Below are positions 14,063-27,476 of a stretch of 64,000 nt of DNA, piece after piece; positions within the stretch are counted from its first letter, which is position 1, and every line of letters begins with the position of its first letter. The position numbers were made by a program, and so were the translations under genes. The notes below the pieces were generated by a model that was not told the origin of the DNA, made no database searches, and saw nothing but the letters and a program-made list of their open reading frames with translations. The stretch is taken from NCBI GenBank assembly GCA_013397935.1, contig VZRN01000634.1, positions 4,530,525 through 4,594,524 of the forward strand. Reading direction: 5' to 3'. Origin of the DNA: Dasyornis broadbenti. Taxonomy: Eukaryota > Chordata > Aves > Passeriformes > Dasyornithidae.

Positions 14063-14088
14063 NNNNNNNNNNNNNNNNNNNNNNNNNN
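14063..14088. other. Assembly gap (26 N)
   Basis: Twenty-six consecutive N bases. The flanks (AAAGCAAA on the left, TGCCGAGAAATT on the right) give no clue to the missing sequence. The small size suggests a sized gap from read overlap or low-quality bases. Any open frame crossing it is meaningless. Confidence 1.
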
Positions 14089-14593
14089 TGCCGAGAAATT
14101 CTGTTTCTGAGCTTCTTCGCAATGATTACAAATATGGTGTTAGTTAAACTGTGTGAGAAAAGTAAACCAAACAAAACCTAAACCTGTCACTGGAAACAAA
14201 ATAATTTCCTTTATTTGTGTTTAGATTTAAGAAAAAGAAAAAAAAAAGAGAAAAAATTATGTGTGAAAGACTGGGGGAGAAAAAAAGGCATTGTTATTTA
14301 AATTAATTAAATGTAATAATCCCAACCTGTCACTTCTCTTTATTCTTCATCATGGTATGGCTTTTCCTACTTATTTCTTCAACCAAGTCAGTGCTTCAGC
14401 AGGAAGTGTCTGAGCTGGTGAGAATTAAGAATCTCCAAGCCATGGCTGGTATGTAAGAGATTGTATCCGAGATTGGGATCCTGATTCAGGTCTGGCTGGG
14501 GTAATTCTGTGCATGCTCCTGTTGTCTGAATGACTTTCTCCTGGAGTATTAAAAGAATGTTGAATCTTTCAGCCTTTTATGCTTTGTTATATT

Positions 14594-14611
14594 AAAAAAA
14601 AAAAAAAAAAA
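14594..14611 (+). repeat. Poly-A run (18)
   Basis: Uninterrupted run of 18 A. No recognisable retroposed sequence precedes it (the upstream TTTATGCTTTGTTATATT is not a known SINE or LINE tail), so I call it a simple repeat. Confidence 0.9.
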
Positions 14612-14874
14612 GCTCAATTTTTTCAAAAGAAAGAACATTTCTCACCCTTTTTCTCTGAGACTGCCTGTGATGATGCAGAGTTGATAAAGACAAACCTCGT
14701 ATCACTTTCTGTCAGAAGAATACTAAAGTTGTACTGGCTGTGGATGCAGGTTTGGTGTTCCTTGGTGGCAGATTGGCTGACTTAGGAAGATGAAAAAGAA
14801 ATGTACAGCAGCATTCTAGACAGGTACACAAAGCTGGACATGGAAAAACCGAACATTCCAAAGAAAAGAGGTGT

Positions 14875-14917
14875 TCCTTTCCTTTTTTTCTCTCTCTCTT
14901 TTTTTTTTTTTTTTTTT
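14875..14917 (+). repeat. Pyrimidine tract with poly-T
   Basis: A nearly pure C/T stretch made of TTCC repeats, a T7 run, CT dinucleotides and a final T run of about 19. It is followed by GTTCGGC. It reads as a low-complexity tract. Confidence 0.9.
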
Positions 14918-17866
14918 GTTCGGCTTTTTTGGTATGAATTACAGTTCGATGTCTTTTTCTTCATGAGGTTTCTTTCCATGTAATGGAGCAAATTTGCTTT
15001 TCTCATGGATATGTACCTGTTAACTTTCATTTTTAAAGATCTGGTATTCAGTAAAGGTGAATTATATCTGCTGCACTTGGGCATTTAAAAGAAAGATGTA
15101 TAAAACCCCTTTTCAGCCCTGAAGTTCTCCAAGGCAAACAAAACCACCTGGAATGCATTCCTCACTTGGAATGCCCTTGTTTTTCTAGGCTTAAGTTTAG
15201 ACCCCTGGTATTTTTTGACCATACAGCACTTTTTTTTTAAAAAGTTTTAGTACCTGAATGTGTTCTTTGTTGGTTTTTTCCTAGACTCAGAAAACAAGAC
15301 AATAAATCCCAGTGGTGGAACTTGAAAAGTTGGGTTTGTGTGGTTCAAATCTTTTGAAAATTCTATAAAGCAGCATGAGACATTGTTCTATTCAATTCCC
15401 AGCTATTGATCCAACGGAATGTTTGTTTGGAGATTGCCTTTGCAGCTTTATTTGAACAGAAGAAACACTTTTCTCTTTAGAGGTGGGGTGTGAGGGGATT
15501 TCTCTTACAAGGGATACATTTCATGTGTACAGATTCCTCATGCTGAGGGCAATAAAATAGTTTTGCCCTTGAAGCTGAGCATTATCCTCCAACTTGCTGG
15601 GCTTAGATTGTGTTAATTGCAAAAAGGATGGGGAGCAGCTCACAAGTGGGAAGATGAATGCCTTGGCCACCAGAGGAAAACAGCTCTGATTAAAGATCTG
15701 TCACCCGGGCTCCCCTGTCTCTATATCAGGCTCCCTGGGGTGAAGCCAATGTTGGAAAGGATTCAGGACTGAAGATTTGGATCCTGGGCCCAGGGAAACC
15801 TGGGCCGACCACAAAGATGGAGAGATCTTCCATTAGGGGAGGTGAGAGGAGCTGGCCTGACGGCTCTCCTACTGAGGGGAAGGTCACACAGTTCTCATCC
15901 AAAGGGGTTTTGTTCATGCTTGCGCCTGGAATGCAAGAGCTTGTCAGAAATAATTACAAATTATAATCATAGTTACTTATTTCTCTTGTGTTCCTCTTTC
16001 CCTTTTCTTCTGCTTTGCTGTTACGGTTTCTTTTCAAGTCATGTTTGTTTATTAATGTTCATTTGTGTTTATGTGTGTTTTATAAAAACACAAAGAGCTC
16101 CTGTGAATTAAAAACCGTGATGCTAGAGCAAAGAAAACACTATTTATGGTAAATCTTCTCTGAAGAACCTACTCCAGAATTCAGGTATTTTTTCGTTCAT
16201 GTGAGAACTGAGAGACCAGAAAGAAGCATTAAAGCAAACACACCAAGTGTCCCACGGTTGGCTTTGGACACTTTCAGCTTGCATTAGCTTCAACCTTTGT
16301 GTTCAGGGCGCTTTGTGGACACTGAGCTCTCTTTGGGCTGATGAACATTTTTGGCATCCAGCAAATTTGGTGTTGGCCAGTGCTCGGCTGAGTTAATACC
16401 TTTAAACAAAATTTCCAGCCTTCCCTGGTACTCGCAGGGTTATTTGATGTACAGAGCTGCATTATGGTACAGGCATGATAAAAATACAGTATTGACTTAG
16501 CGTTTCATACAGTTTTATAGTCTTATAAAACAGTATTGATCCAGCCTCAGTTTCGAAGGTCAGCACAAAGTTTACAAAGAGAAGTGTATGAGGAAACATT
16601 ATGCACCGGTTGCCCATTAAAGTATTAAAATGTGACCTGCTCTTGCCGGAGCTTTCAACAAATCTTTCACTTTCCTCCTCAGCCCCAAGCTGCTCACACA
16701 GGATATAAGTTTTGACTAATAAAAATTAACATAATGTTGCACTGATTCGGCTGCTTTGCTCTGTAATCATTCTCTCCCTGGAACAGCTCAACCTGCGTTA
16801 TTGCCCCTTCCTTTCAAAGCAGGGAGTTATTTTATAATGCACTAAATCCATTGCAAACTTGGGAATGGGAAACCTCTGGCTGGATGTTTCTCCTGTTCTT
16901 CTGGCAAGGCTTGGTTCTTCTGTGGTGTCGATGTCCTTTGAAATGCTCAGCGTTGGGGTGGAACCTCCTGAGACAGGAAACGTAAGCAGACACCTTGGAA
17001 AGGAAAGTAAATGAGAATTAGACAACGTTGCATTGAAAATAAAAGTAAAATAGAACCCAAGCCGTGAATTTGCTAAATAGAAACTCTAGGGGTTTCATTT
17101 GAAACAAGATTTGGAGACTCTTGCAGTGCTTTTCTTGAGAATAGATAGCGTTGTGCTGCTGTTTAAAGTCTCTGGGAGTACAGAAAGTAGAAGAAATGTA
17201 AAAGCAGTAGAAATTTAAACCAATTCTATAGTCCCTTTTTATTTATTTTAATGTGTAAAGCTCTCTAATATATCTAACGTTACATTTTATAGTTGAGAGC
17301 CTCTAGCTGGAAAAACATTTACATAAAAATATGCACATACAACATTTACCTTCATTACAAGTCAAGAAATAGATTTGATTAGCAGATCATAGTTGTCCTT
17401 ACATATATCCACTGTCTAGATCTCTAAAAAAATTAACAGTTTTGAGGGGACTGTTTAAACTTTTTTAGTTTCTAGTGTTAATTTCTTGCATGTAAATTCC
17501 CTGTTAAAATATTGTTATTTTTGTGTCGTCACAGTTCCTGCTGTACCTCAGTTAAGTTTGGTTGCTGTTCTTTCATTGAAAGCTTTCAGATATACAGTAA
17601 CCCTGTGTTTCTATTTATTTATTTGTTTAGTTATTTGGGGGTCTAAATGGAATCAATATCCATAATTTATCAGCTGTAAGTGGGATTGTCATTGAGAAAC
17701 TCAATATCAATTATGAATCAGAAATAAATTTCATTAGATACTAAAACTATAAAATTCTTTATTGCAATTCATGGATGAAAGATTTCTTTATAAATTGTAT
17801 GGTGCTCTACCAGTTGTATTTAATTTTCTGGCTTTTTTTCTTTTTTTTTTTTTTCTGCTTTTTCAG

Positions 17867-17910
17867 AGAGCCCAAAGGTGGTTGAAATTAAGCTGGTGAC
17901 ATCACTCTGA
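17867..17910 (+). other. Candidate exon after strong acceptor (weak)
   Basis: A long T-rich tract (17828-17865) ends in TGCTTTTTCAG, which would be a strong 3' splice site. The following frame reads SPKVVEIKLVTSL and stops at TGA 17908-17910, so it could be the tail of a terminal coding exon. I do not recognise the peptide, and poly-T followed by CAG arises easily by chance. No polyadenylation context was established. Confidence 0.1.
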
Positions 17911-18614
17911 GCTATTATTTCCATTCTTTGACGTGATCATGTTCGGTGAGGGTTTTTCATCCGCGTGTTATACAAATGGTAGACAGAAAATACAGCTCAT
18001 TAAACTGAAACTCATCTTTTACATGACACAGTTCTGGCACTCTCTGGAGGTGGATACATCAGTTATAGGAATAAATGGTGACGTCTGTAAAAATGTAACA
18101 TTTGCAAACAGGTTTATGTCTGGTTCTGAAGATTGAAAAGTGCACTCCTCTTTCAGATAAGTCTTTTAGGACATAAAATTGCAATTGCCTTTTTCAGATT
18201 GGTGACTGTTTACCTGGATAGAGGGGAAATAGTGCTCCTACACAAGAAGAAAAATAACTCTTCAGCAATTTCTCCTATCAGTGGAACAGGAGTATAAAAG
18301 GTATGAATTGGATGCTTCGATTATTGGCCCTCATGAAACCAGGGCTCTGCAGAACAACTTTTGATGAGGGCAAAAATACAGGAATATTCCTGAAAGTTGT
18401 TAAATGTTTACAGCAGCAACAGAAGTTGGTGGAATCTCTGGCACTTTGCAGGTGAAACCTCGTATTTTGTCAGATTGATCACAAGCTGGACGTGCTCATC
18501 AACTTTGCTGCTCAAAAGTGGCATCAGCCCGAAACCAGGGGGAGGTTCTGGGTTGTAACATTGAGTTCAAATTAATATATTTATTAAAAGCCCAGCTCTC
18601 TGCTTTTATAGTTT

Positions 18615-18748
18615 CCTAGCTCTAGCCATAACCTTTACTCAACAAGCATTTTTAAAACAGAATATCCTCAATAAATCTTTTTACTCCTAGTTCTGCTCAT
18701 AACCTTTACTCGATGGAGGTTTTTAAAACAGAATATCCTCAATAAATG
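18615..18748 (+). repeat. Two-copy tandem repeat, 71-bp period
   Basis: Two adjacent copies begin with CCTAG at 18615 and 18686. Each contains CATAACCTTTACTC followed by TTTTTAAAACAG and ATATCCTCAATAAAT. The copies differ at several bases (for example CAACAAGCA against CGATGGAGG), so this is an older segmental slippage. Each unit carries an AATAAA hexamer within CTCAATAAAT. Confidence 0.9.
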
Positions 18749-20212
18749 GAGAGGGGGAGATTGTGGCAAACCCTCTGCTATAAACCTCTATGAAGTGTTT
18801 GATTACCAACTTTTAGTTTGAAAGGGCAAATAAATAAAGATATATGATCAAGTGAGATAAGGAGTTGGTAATTCTGTCCTACGGTTTTCTCTGTCTAGGA
18901 TTCCAATCTCCAAAAATAATGTGAAAGAGGTTTGCTTTTTGGAATATTCATCTTAGTAAAACAGGTTGTAATTGCAGAAGGTGCTATATTATTTGCCATT
19001 TTTGCATTATATTTAGAAGAATGTCTAAACAGAAAATCAGAAGTGTTAAATATTTATCTAAGCTATTAGCAAAATCTCTTAAATTTAAGTGATTCACAGC
19101 AGAACAGGGATAAAATTTTAATGACCCTTGCTGACTTTGTTATCCTTGTAAAGTTTTGCACTTAAAGTCGGTGTAATAGGTACAATATTCACAATATTTG
19201 CTGCAGGCTTGAAAATTAATCTCTGCATCTGTTGAGAAAATATATTTATAAAAGACATTTAGAAAACTAAATAATGTTTTAGTTAAAGCTGTTTTGGTAG
19301 AAAATATGTACATGCCTTGGTCTTATCTGATAGAAAATTTATTGGAGAAACTAAAAATAGTGTAATAGGATGAGCAATCGGTTGTGACACCAAAGTGGGA
19401 AATATTTTTGCAAGCAGTGTCTTGTTACTGGTTATTTTCTCAATGAAATATGTTGGAACAGAACTATTGCTTCTTCAAAAATTTGGAAATATTCCTGACT
19501 TACCAACGTTTGCACCCTCAAGTGAGTCAGAAATTTAGACAACCAATTCCACGTCAAGCTGATCACAGCTATCAACTCAAAGGCAATGCTTTCTTTCATT
19601 TAATTTTTCATGCTTGTCATGTTTCATCAGCTGCTCGCAGCCCTGGCCCCGCTGCCCCGTCGCTGGTGTTCTGTGGGTCAGGTATCACTGCACCGAAGGC
19701 AGAGCTGTCCCAGCAATGCAAAACTGTCAGGAGCAGGAAGAGAATTCAAGCCCTTGCCTTAACATTTCAAGAGTGTTTCATGGAAACCAGAAGGAAGCTG
19801 AACTTTGATGCTTTGAGGGTTTGATTCTCTTCATCGGAAAACAGCTTTTGCTGTTGGAGTCACACAGCTGGAGTCAGGATGGGTTTATTTGCTAACTCCC
19901 AGTCGAGGCAAAGGTGAGTGATAATGAAAAGGAAAATTGCTGCTTTCGGGCCTTTGGATTGGGTAGGACTGTGATGGGGCACACACAGGATCCTGCTCCT
20001 CGTTCTCCGTGAAGAGCTGTGCCCTCTCCCTTTGTGCTGCTGAGAGCTCTAAAGTTCAGCACGTGCGAAGAGCGTGACCTGCGTCACGGAGCAAAACCCA
20101 AACCATCAGACTTTTCCCCGGATTTCTGAGGAGAAAACGGACAGACAGGTTCTGTCCCATTCCCCGTGTACACCAGGTGTCTTTAGCCTGCTGAATCTTC
20201 CCGTCCTCACAA
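18749..20212. other. Unique AT-rich non-coding DNA
   Basis: Nothing identifiable. The 124-codon open frame at 19450-19824 has no recognisable domain and begins at a non-ATG codon. Confidence 0.6.
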
Positions 20213-20375
20213 TTGCAGGATGGTTTGGGTGGAAGGGACCCTAAAGCCCACCCAGAGCACCCTGCCATGGCAGGGACACCTCCCACTGTCCCAGGCTGTG
20301 CCAAGCCCTGTCCAGCCTGGCCTTGGGCACTGCCAGGGATCCAGGGATCCTTGATCTGGGAACTTCATCCACAAC
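20213..20375 (-). mobile_element. CR1 LINE fragment, minus strand
   Basis: Read on plus, the stretch carries the reverse complement of a CR1 3' region: GGATGGTTTGGGTGGAAGGG at 20218, then CCTGCCATGGCAGGGACACC (20261-20280), then TGTCCAGCCTGGCCTTGGGC at about 20309, then GGGATCC and a degenerate CATCCACAACTTC. The terminal octamer repeats are absent and the 5' part is truncated. No coding capacity remains. Confidence 0.9.
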
Positions 20376-23300
20376 TTCATCTTCTATCCTTCTGTTCCTT
20401 GTTTTGCTCTTAAACTCAGATTTACTGTCTTTTAGTTTAATAGTCATGGTCATATGGTGAACTTCAGTCTGAATTTAGGGCTTCCTGAGGGGTACCTGCA
20501 CAATCCTTTTGTTTTTCTTTCCTGAGTGTTGGGTCCTGGCAATGCCATCCCCCATTGCATTTCCGCAAGCGTGGCTGCTGTAGCAATGATGCAGTGCTTA
20601 ACACTTACAGATCGAAACTTGTTATACTCCTTACCCTTCTGCAAGAATCATTGCATCATAAATATCATAAATATGCAGGTTTTTAATGAGCCAGCACTCT
20701 GAGGTCAGTTACATGGTGCTGTCTGTGTTTTATTTGATGACAAAAGGCTGTCTTGCCTTAGGGAAGCACAATCTTAATTGCAATTTTTTGCTAGCCAGAT
20801 TTTCTCTCCTTTCTGTGACAGTGGGTTTTGGTTCCCAGGCTTGCAGACTTTGGAGGCAGACATGCCCCTCTCTATCCAAAGAATAAAATTAAAAGCTTAT
20901 TGTGAAATGGTTGAGAATATAATTTCTCTTGTTCCATAGTAGCTGCTAAAATTGATATTTTTACAGGGCTTAAAGACAGGAAAGAAAAAAATCCCAACAT
21001 TTCAAAACCAACACGATGGCAATTTTTGCTGATGGTAGAACAGAACATGACCTACAAAAAAAGTGTTCAGATAAAGAAAAATTGCTGCACTACAGCCTTT
21101 AAAAGAGCTGGAAATCTGCTCCATGGCTTTAAATAGCCTGGCCATCAGATGTGGCAGCCATGGTGCTTCTCAGTGTGTGCTGGGCACTGGAATTCCTGCA
21201 GCTCTGTGCGCAGAGGAATGTGTTCATTATCCCACTTGCCTGTCTCCATTTAGCTCATTTTCAAAGAGTTTAAAGGAAAGTATTACATTATTTATTTATA
21301 TCAAAGTTCAGAATGTTTTTTACAAGACATTGAGTGTCAGGACAAAACAACAGTGAACAATAAAAGGCAGTTTGCTGTGAAATTACATTTATGTTAAACC
21401 ACATATACACTGACTTCAAAGGCAGTGTCTGTCCTTCTGAAGGTATTTGCCGTCCTATCACTTCAAATTTACAGACGAGCGGTGTCTGTAATAATGATAT
21501 CAAAGGCAAATCCTTAGCTCAGTACATTAAAAATTAATGGCTACTGGATATTTTTTTTTTAAGAAAAAGTGCTTTCAAAATAAAATGTTAATTATCTGTG
21601 ATCTTGTAAAAATGAAACAAAAAAAAAAACTTGATGCAGGAGTTGCAGCTGCTCTGTAGTTTCAGTGGCCTGCAATAACACAGCTCCAGCTGTAAAAGAG
21701 CAACAGGGTGTTTCTAATACAAATTAAAAATATTTTTTAGTGCCAGGAGATAATTTTGATCTTCCTTGGCTTAAAAAATTTCTGTCCGTAGGAAACCCCC
21801 TGTAAAGTGCATTTCATTCTAACAGAGCGCTGCACTTCCACTGCTGGAAATGAGAAGAGAGCCCTGTGCCAGCCCTCAGCCGTTCACAGGATGCTGCTGA
21901 GCCATTGTGCCGTGCCCAGGCTGCAGCTGGGCTGCCTTGTTTGTTTAACAAAGACAGACACACATCAAGGTGGCTTCAGAAGCTAAACAGGGCTTTAAAG
22001 CTGCTAGAGGGGAAAATTGCCTGCAAGGGGGATAGGGCAGGACGACACGGAGAAGAATTCCATCCCTGAGTTTCTATCTGGCTACCCTAATATAATTTGT
22101 AACAGTAATAAAAGAAATGCTATTCAAATGCACATCCATGTTCCCTCTTCATTGGAGTGAAGAGTTTTGTAACACCAGTGAGAAGAGTGGTGCTTTGCTC
22201 TTTTTCCTGTTTTCCGTAGCAGGTCATGCTTGGGGTTTGTGTTTTAAGCACCTAAGGAAGAGCAAACGCCAGGGCTGTGATTCAGGAGTGCCGCACACAC
22301 CAGTCCAGAGGCACAGGACTCCTGTTTCATAGGGGCTGTTATCCCTGCTTGGTGCAGAAAGGACAGAACCTCTTTCAAAACCTGAAAAAGTCCACATTTT
22401 CAGTGAGAGGCGTTAATTTGTGTAGCTCCATCTGCGGGGCCCATCACCGGTTTTTACAGGGAAGTTTGTTGGCTCGGTTCAGGTGGAGGGATGGCAAAAT
22501 CCTTCCCTCCTTTCCTAGGATCTTGTGGCTTTTGTCTTCCTTAAAACTGAGTTTTTGCACAATTTACTTGCTCAAGGAAACATTTTTCTGGAAGTTCCCA
22601 CGTTTAACGGGCACGGTCAGACTGCGGAGCTGCCGTGCCTGGCCCAGGGCAGTTCCGGTGGGTTTGGGCTGGCGATCATCCCGTCATAACAAGGGCTCAG
22701 GGCACACGAGGGGTTTGGGCAGGTCCCGTTGGCTGATGTGGAGCTGCTGTTTGCCACAAGCCCTTTCGATAATTGATGCAAAGCTGTGTATATAGTGAGG
22801 GAAAACCGAGCAGATTTAGGAAGCCATGGCACAGAAACCTCCCTGCGTAGTCACCTCTGAATTTGTGTCTGAGGGCTTTTGCTGTCTTCAAGGTTGTTTT
22901 CCAGCTTGGTCAGTTTTTTGAGTGTTTTCATCTTTTTAGTTATTAAGGGAATGTTTATTCTTAATTGGTCTTTTAATTATAAATTCATTATTACTGTGTT
23001 TGATAGCTGGGAAATTCTGGATCAGGATCACCATGATTTTGGAGAAATAGCACACAGCATTTCTTAATAGCACTTAGTAATTATTAACAAAACCTCTCCA
23101 TGTCCTTGACTTTTTTGACACTGCCAATCAAAATTTGTCTTCCCTTTGGGCATGTCTTATGAGCTGCTAAAATTCAGAATAATTTATAATGAGTAAATAA
23201 AACAATTCTCTAACATGTTAATGGCCTTAATTTCCTCCTTCTCCTCAAGGTCTAAAGATTTGATTGCTGTGTTGAGAATATAAAAAAAGAACATTATAAT

Positions 23301-25837
23301 TTGAAACCTGTCAGAGATGGCCAGAATGAGAAACGTGCTGGTATAAAAAGAAATGTTAAAGGTGCATAAAAGTGGAAGACTTCTGGCTCTTGTTCATACC
23401 ATGCCTAGGAAATATCTTCTCGATTTACATCATAGTAAATACTATTTATTTTCATGAAATGCACGCTGTATGGCACTGAATCAAAGGCACAAAAGATATA
23501 ATAGATATGCTCTATTCTGGTACTTTTAGAATAATTCCTTTTGTTGTAAAGCTGTAAAGGTATTTGCTTGCATTTAGTGTGTGAGGGGAAACTGATGATC
23601 CAAAAGAAAATGATGAAAAAGTAGTCCGTGTCCTGGCAGTGTGCAGGGGTAAGTTACAGCCCATAATGTGAGCAGTATATAAGTGAAAATAAAACTGGGT
23701 ATAAAAGCAATCATATTATGGGCCATTGTCCAATAATTTTGTGTTCATTACAGTTTGTAACAGAGGCATTTATGGCACTCATCACTTCCATTTTATTTTT
23801 TTTTGCCTCAGCAGAATATCACGTTAATTCCAGCTTGGCAGGCACTCTGGTGGTCACCTCCTCCAACCCCTTCTGTCCCTCACACCCCTGCAGCAGGGCA
23901 GATTGGGCCAGGTTTTGAATGCCTTGAGGGATGGAAATTCCTCAGCTTTTGTGGTTCACAATGCCAGTGTTTGGGTACACCTCTGGTAGGGAAAGAAAAG
24001 TTAAAATCCTAAAGTTTAACCAGAATTTCTTGTGCCCGGTATTTCCTTTTGCTGCACACCTTTGTCCTCTCCAGAGCTGTCCAGTGGGTAGATGTAAACT
24101 GAAATCAGCAGCCTAATTGTGGGCAGGTTTTTCACACAGCAAGGGAAAAATAAAGGGACAATCATCAGAATTGTCTGCATCAGTCCCTTAGAAACACCCG
24201 GAGCAGGCTCCATGTGAAAATCTCTGACTGCATTGGCTGGAGGTGCAGCAGTGCAGTGAGTGAGGAACAAGCACGTCCACCAAGGGTTTGGTAGAACAGG
24301 GAGGCGACCTTGGATCTGAAAGCAACAAAAAATAGTTCTGGGAAATAAAAGGAATGATTGTAAGCTGAGGCCAAGAGGTTAATGAGAGCAACAGGCTGGA
24401 AATTTATCTTTCCTAGAATATTCCTGCTGGATAAGGCAGAGGACAGCTCAGTGCTCAATCTGCTGGCAGGCTGGACACCTCAGTGTTGGAAAGGAAAGAA
24501 CAAATCTTTGACAGGAAGGGACAACCTGCAGATTTTTGTTTATAGGGTTTGTGAGGGCATTGGGAGAAGGAAGCGCTGCACAGTGGGTACGTCTAAGATG
24601 TTGGTGGGGCTGTGTGACAGACATGGCCTTCCTTACAGCCATGAAAGCACAACAGAAAACAGGCTCTAAATGTGCCTGTGCCCCATGCCTCTGGTGCCAA
24701 TGCTCACAGGTCACCTGCTGAGACAGCTCCAAGATCCCCTACATTTACTGACGTTGCATGACCAGAATTCTCGTTTGTCCCAAAAACTGGCAGGACTTGT
24801 GCAGCTGATATTCTATCGGTGATCAACACACAGCTTTATTTCTGTCTGTCTTATATCCCACATGATTTAAATATAATTTACAACTTGTTGGGTGAAAAAC
24901 ATCTGTTTTGTATTTCTCCCTCCAGATCAATTTATTTATTGTGTACAAAGGTGAAAGGTGAGTGACAATGTCTTTAAGATCTCTGTTGAAGTAGGAAGCT
25001 GCTGCTCAGTGTCCATCACCACCTCTGGAAGCAGCAGCTTCTCATTTGTGTCCTTGAATTACCCTTGTCAAGACTTGTTCTGATGAGGGTCAGAACACGT
25101 ATCCCCATTATGGAAATCTTCCTTTTCAATCCTTTGCACTATCATTTCAAGTAATCACAGAAAAGACACATATTCAGTGAACATTTATGGTTTTCAGGTG
25201 TCTTATGGGACAATAATTCTGCAACCCATGAGCTCCTCTGGCCTCTGATGGTAATGACACAGTAATTTTCATAGTATCCTCTTTGTTATTGCATCATAGG
25301 AAATAGCCTGGAAAGGATTTTATTCCAAAATTTCTTTTTTCTTTCCTGGGGCCATTTAAAGAAAGCTGAATATTTGCATAACTTTATTGTAAGACAAGAT
25401 TTTAGCTGTTTTCCAATTAAAGTAATAAAAACGTGTTCAAGGTAAATCAGAAGGAGCTGTTAGGTATTTGTGATAATAAAATTTTCCTTTATGTTGCAGA
25501 GATTTTATTTTTCAGTTTGCTGTTGTAAAATTAATTTGTTTCCATTTTCAACAAGGTACTTCAGCATTCCACTTTGCTGACTTGAAGCCACCCTGCTTCT
25601 CGCATCTGTGCTAAACAATTAAAACACTGATACTAAATTCTTTCTGAAGTCTTGAAAAATTAAACATGGCATAATAAAGGGCTGCTTCTAGCACAGATGG
25701 GATAAAAACTATTTTGATGAAAATTTAAGTTTGTAATAATTTTTAATAAATCTCTTTTATTAATGTTGAAAATAATGAATCTGACTTGAGTACAAGAGAA
25801 AAGATGTTATAAGAGTGATATTTATCATATCCACGAG
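20376..25837. other. Unique non-coding DNA
   Basis: No gene or known repeat is recognised over about 5.4 kb. GC-richer patches occur at about 21840-22060, 22600-22760 and 24440-24720. The 172-codon frame at 22277-22795 starts with GTG and has no recognisable domain. An A run at about 21620-21630 and AT-rich stretches around 25380-25800 are the only low-complexity features. Confidence 0.6.
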
Positions 25838-25934
25838 TCGTGGCTGCTCCAGGGTGGAAGTGTCCAAGGCCAGGCTGGATGGGGCTTGGAGCAGCCCGGG
25901 ATGGTGGAAGGTGCCCCCGGCAGGGGTGGAACCC
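25838..25934 (+). mobile_element. CR1 LINE fragment, plus strand
   Basis: A short CR1 remnant in sense orientation: GTGTCCAAGGCCAGGCTGGA at 25860, then GGGGCTTGGAGCAGCCCGGG at 25880, then TGGTGGAAGGTGCC and GCAGGGGTGGAACC. These are the classic blocks close to the CR1 3' end. The terminal octamers are missing, so both ends are truncated or decayed. Confidence 0.9.
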
Positions 25935-27476
25935 ATGCAGGTCTCACCTGAGGAGATTTTATTGCCATTGCAGCGTCACAGCACGCTGTGAGCTGGCCCG
26001 TGGAGACCGCATGATCGTGTCGTGACAGGCGATTACGCCTCTGCACTAAATGGTTTCAGAATAAACCCACAGAGACCCAATTATGCTGCCACGGCTGCCT
26101 GAGAGGGCTGCTGAACACTGAAGCACTTCCTGGGGAAGCTCGCTTACGGTGACAAAATAAAATGAAATTATGACAGGGTGTTTGCTGCTAAAAGAACCCT
26201 CAACAAATAAAGAAAAATTGATTATCATGTCGAATTAAACCATGAATAAATAGTAAATGTTGAATTTACACCCAACCTAACTTCGCTCTGCCTTGCTGTA
26301 ACTAAAATACACAATAAATAATGTTTGCCTTAAAATTCCCACAACAAACATGTTTTTAATTGTGAGAAGAGCTATTGCTTCATACAATACTGCAATAACT
26401 CTTAGCAGTCAATCTTATGCCCTGCAACAATGACAGGATGGGTTTCCAAAGACGAGCTCCTGCTCCAAACTCTTTAACACCTCTGATGTTGCCAAACAGA
26501 ACTTTGGATTGAAGTGTTAAATGGTCAGTAGCTCTTTCAGTGATAAACTCATGCAAGACTCCACATGTAGTATCAAATTAATTTTAGTGCATGTTTTCTT
26601 TATCTGAACAAATGTGTTGCCATGAAAATGAGATGAATACTAATAACAAGCTACACAACGCGTTTCCAAAGACAGAGGGCGAAGCAAAGGTGAGATCAAT
26701 TCTTGCAAACGTTGGTTCAGAGCGCCTCTCTGCCTATGAAGATGTTATTCATTCCCTGTTCTAGAGATGCAGAGCCTCCTTTAAATTGGTATAGAAAATC
26801 GATGCTCTGAGCAGGAGAAAAGACACTCTCCTCTATAAATCACCAGTATAGACTTTAGTGCTATAAATTTAATTCAGAGACAATGAAGACAACACAAATA
26901 TCTCTTTACCTTTCTTTAGTTAATAAAGAAAAATTGTAAAGGTTTTATGGAATAGCATGAACTTGTGTTCAACCAAAATTCACATTTTGCTGTAAGAAAC
27001 AGTAAAATCTAGAATTAAATTTATTAAATATTCACATGCAGATATTTGCCTGTACATAAACATTTCAATTAATACATAAATATGTTTAAACAAGTCTCAG
27101 TTTATAAAAATCTGCTTTTTATGTATGTATTCAACTTCTATCTGTAGAAGTCTTCTGTCTCTTAAGTCTTCATCAGTTAAATGGAGGAAGCTGCAATGAG
27201 GCACAATTAGTTCTACAAATTGAAGAGTTGGAGAAAATTGGTTGGAGTTAATAAAGCTGGGGTTTAGAGAACAGTAAAGGGAATATAATACTCATCAAGT
27301 AATCAATCAGCCTCAGCACACGCGCTGCTAATTCTGCCTGTCTAACAGATCTATTTTGGTAGAGCTAATGTATCTATCACTGTGGTGTCTACATGGGATG
27401 TGCCAGATTTAGCAAGCCCCATTCAACTTAGCATAAACTTCAATTCAAAATAAGGCAAAAACTCTTTCCGGTGGTA
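25935..27476. other. Unique AT-rich non-coding DNA
   Basis: Nothing identifiable. It is strongly AT-rich from about 26160 to 27300, with no open frame above chance length. Confidence 0.65.

Larger units (their letters stand above)
14089..18614. other. Unique AT-rich DNA with homopolymers
   Basis: No gene is supported. A purine-rich stretch lies at about 14229-14290, an A run of 18 at 14594-14611, a pyrimidine tract with CT repeats and a T run at about 14875-14917, and a T-rich tract at 17828-17865. The last ends in a strong-looking splice acceptor, listed separately. A short hairpin-capable sequence (GTTTTATA, 4-base loop, TATAAAAC) lies near 16511-16530. Confidence 0.65.

Noticed and set aside
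14594..14611. Poly-A run as the tail of a processed pseudogene or SINE
   Set aside because: No recognisable body upstream and no flanking direct repeats were seen.
22277..22795. 172-codon open frame on plus
   Set aside because: GTG start, no recognisable motif, and overlapped by minus-strand frames of similar quality. It falls in a GC-richer patch with fewer stops.
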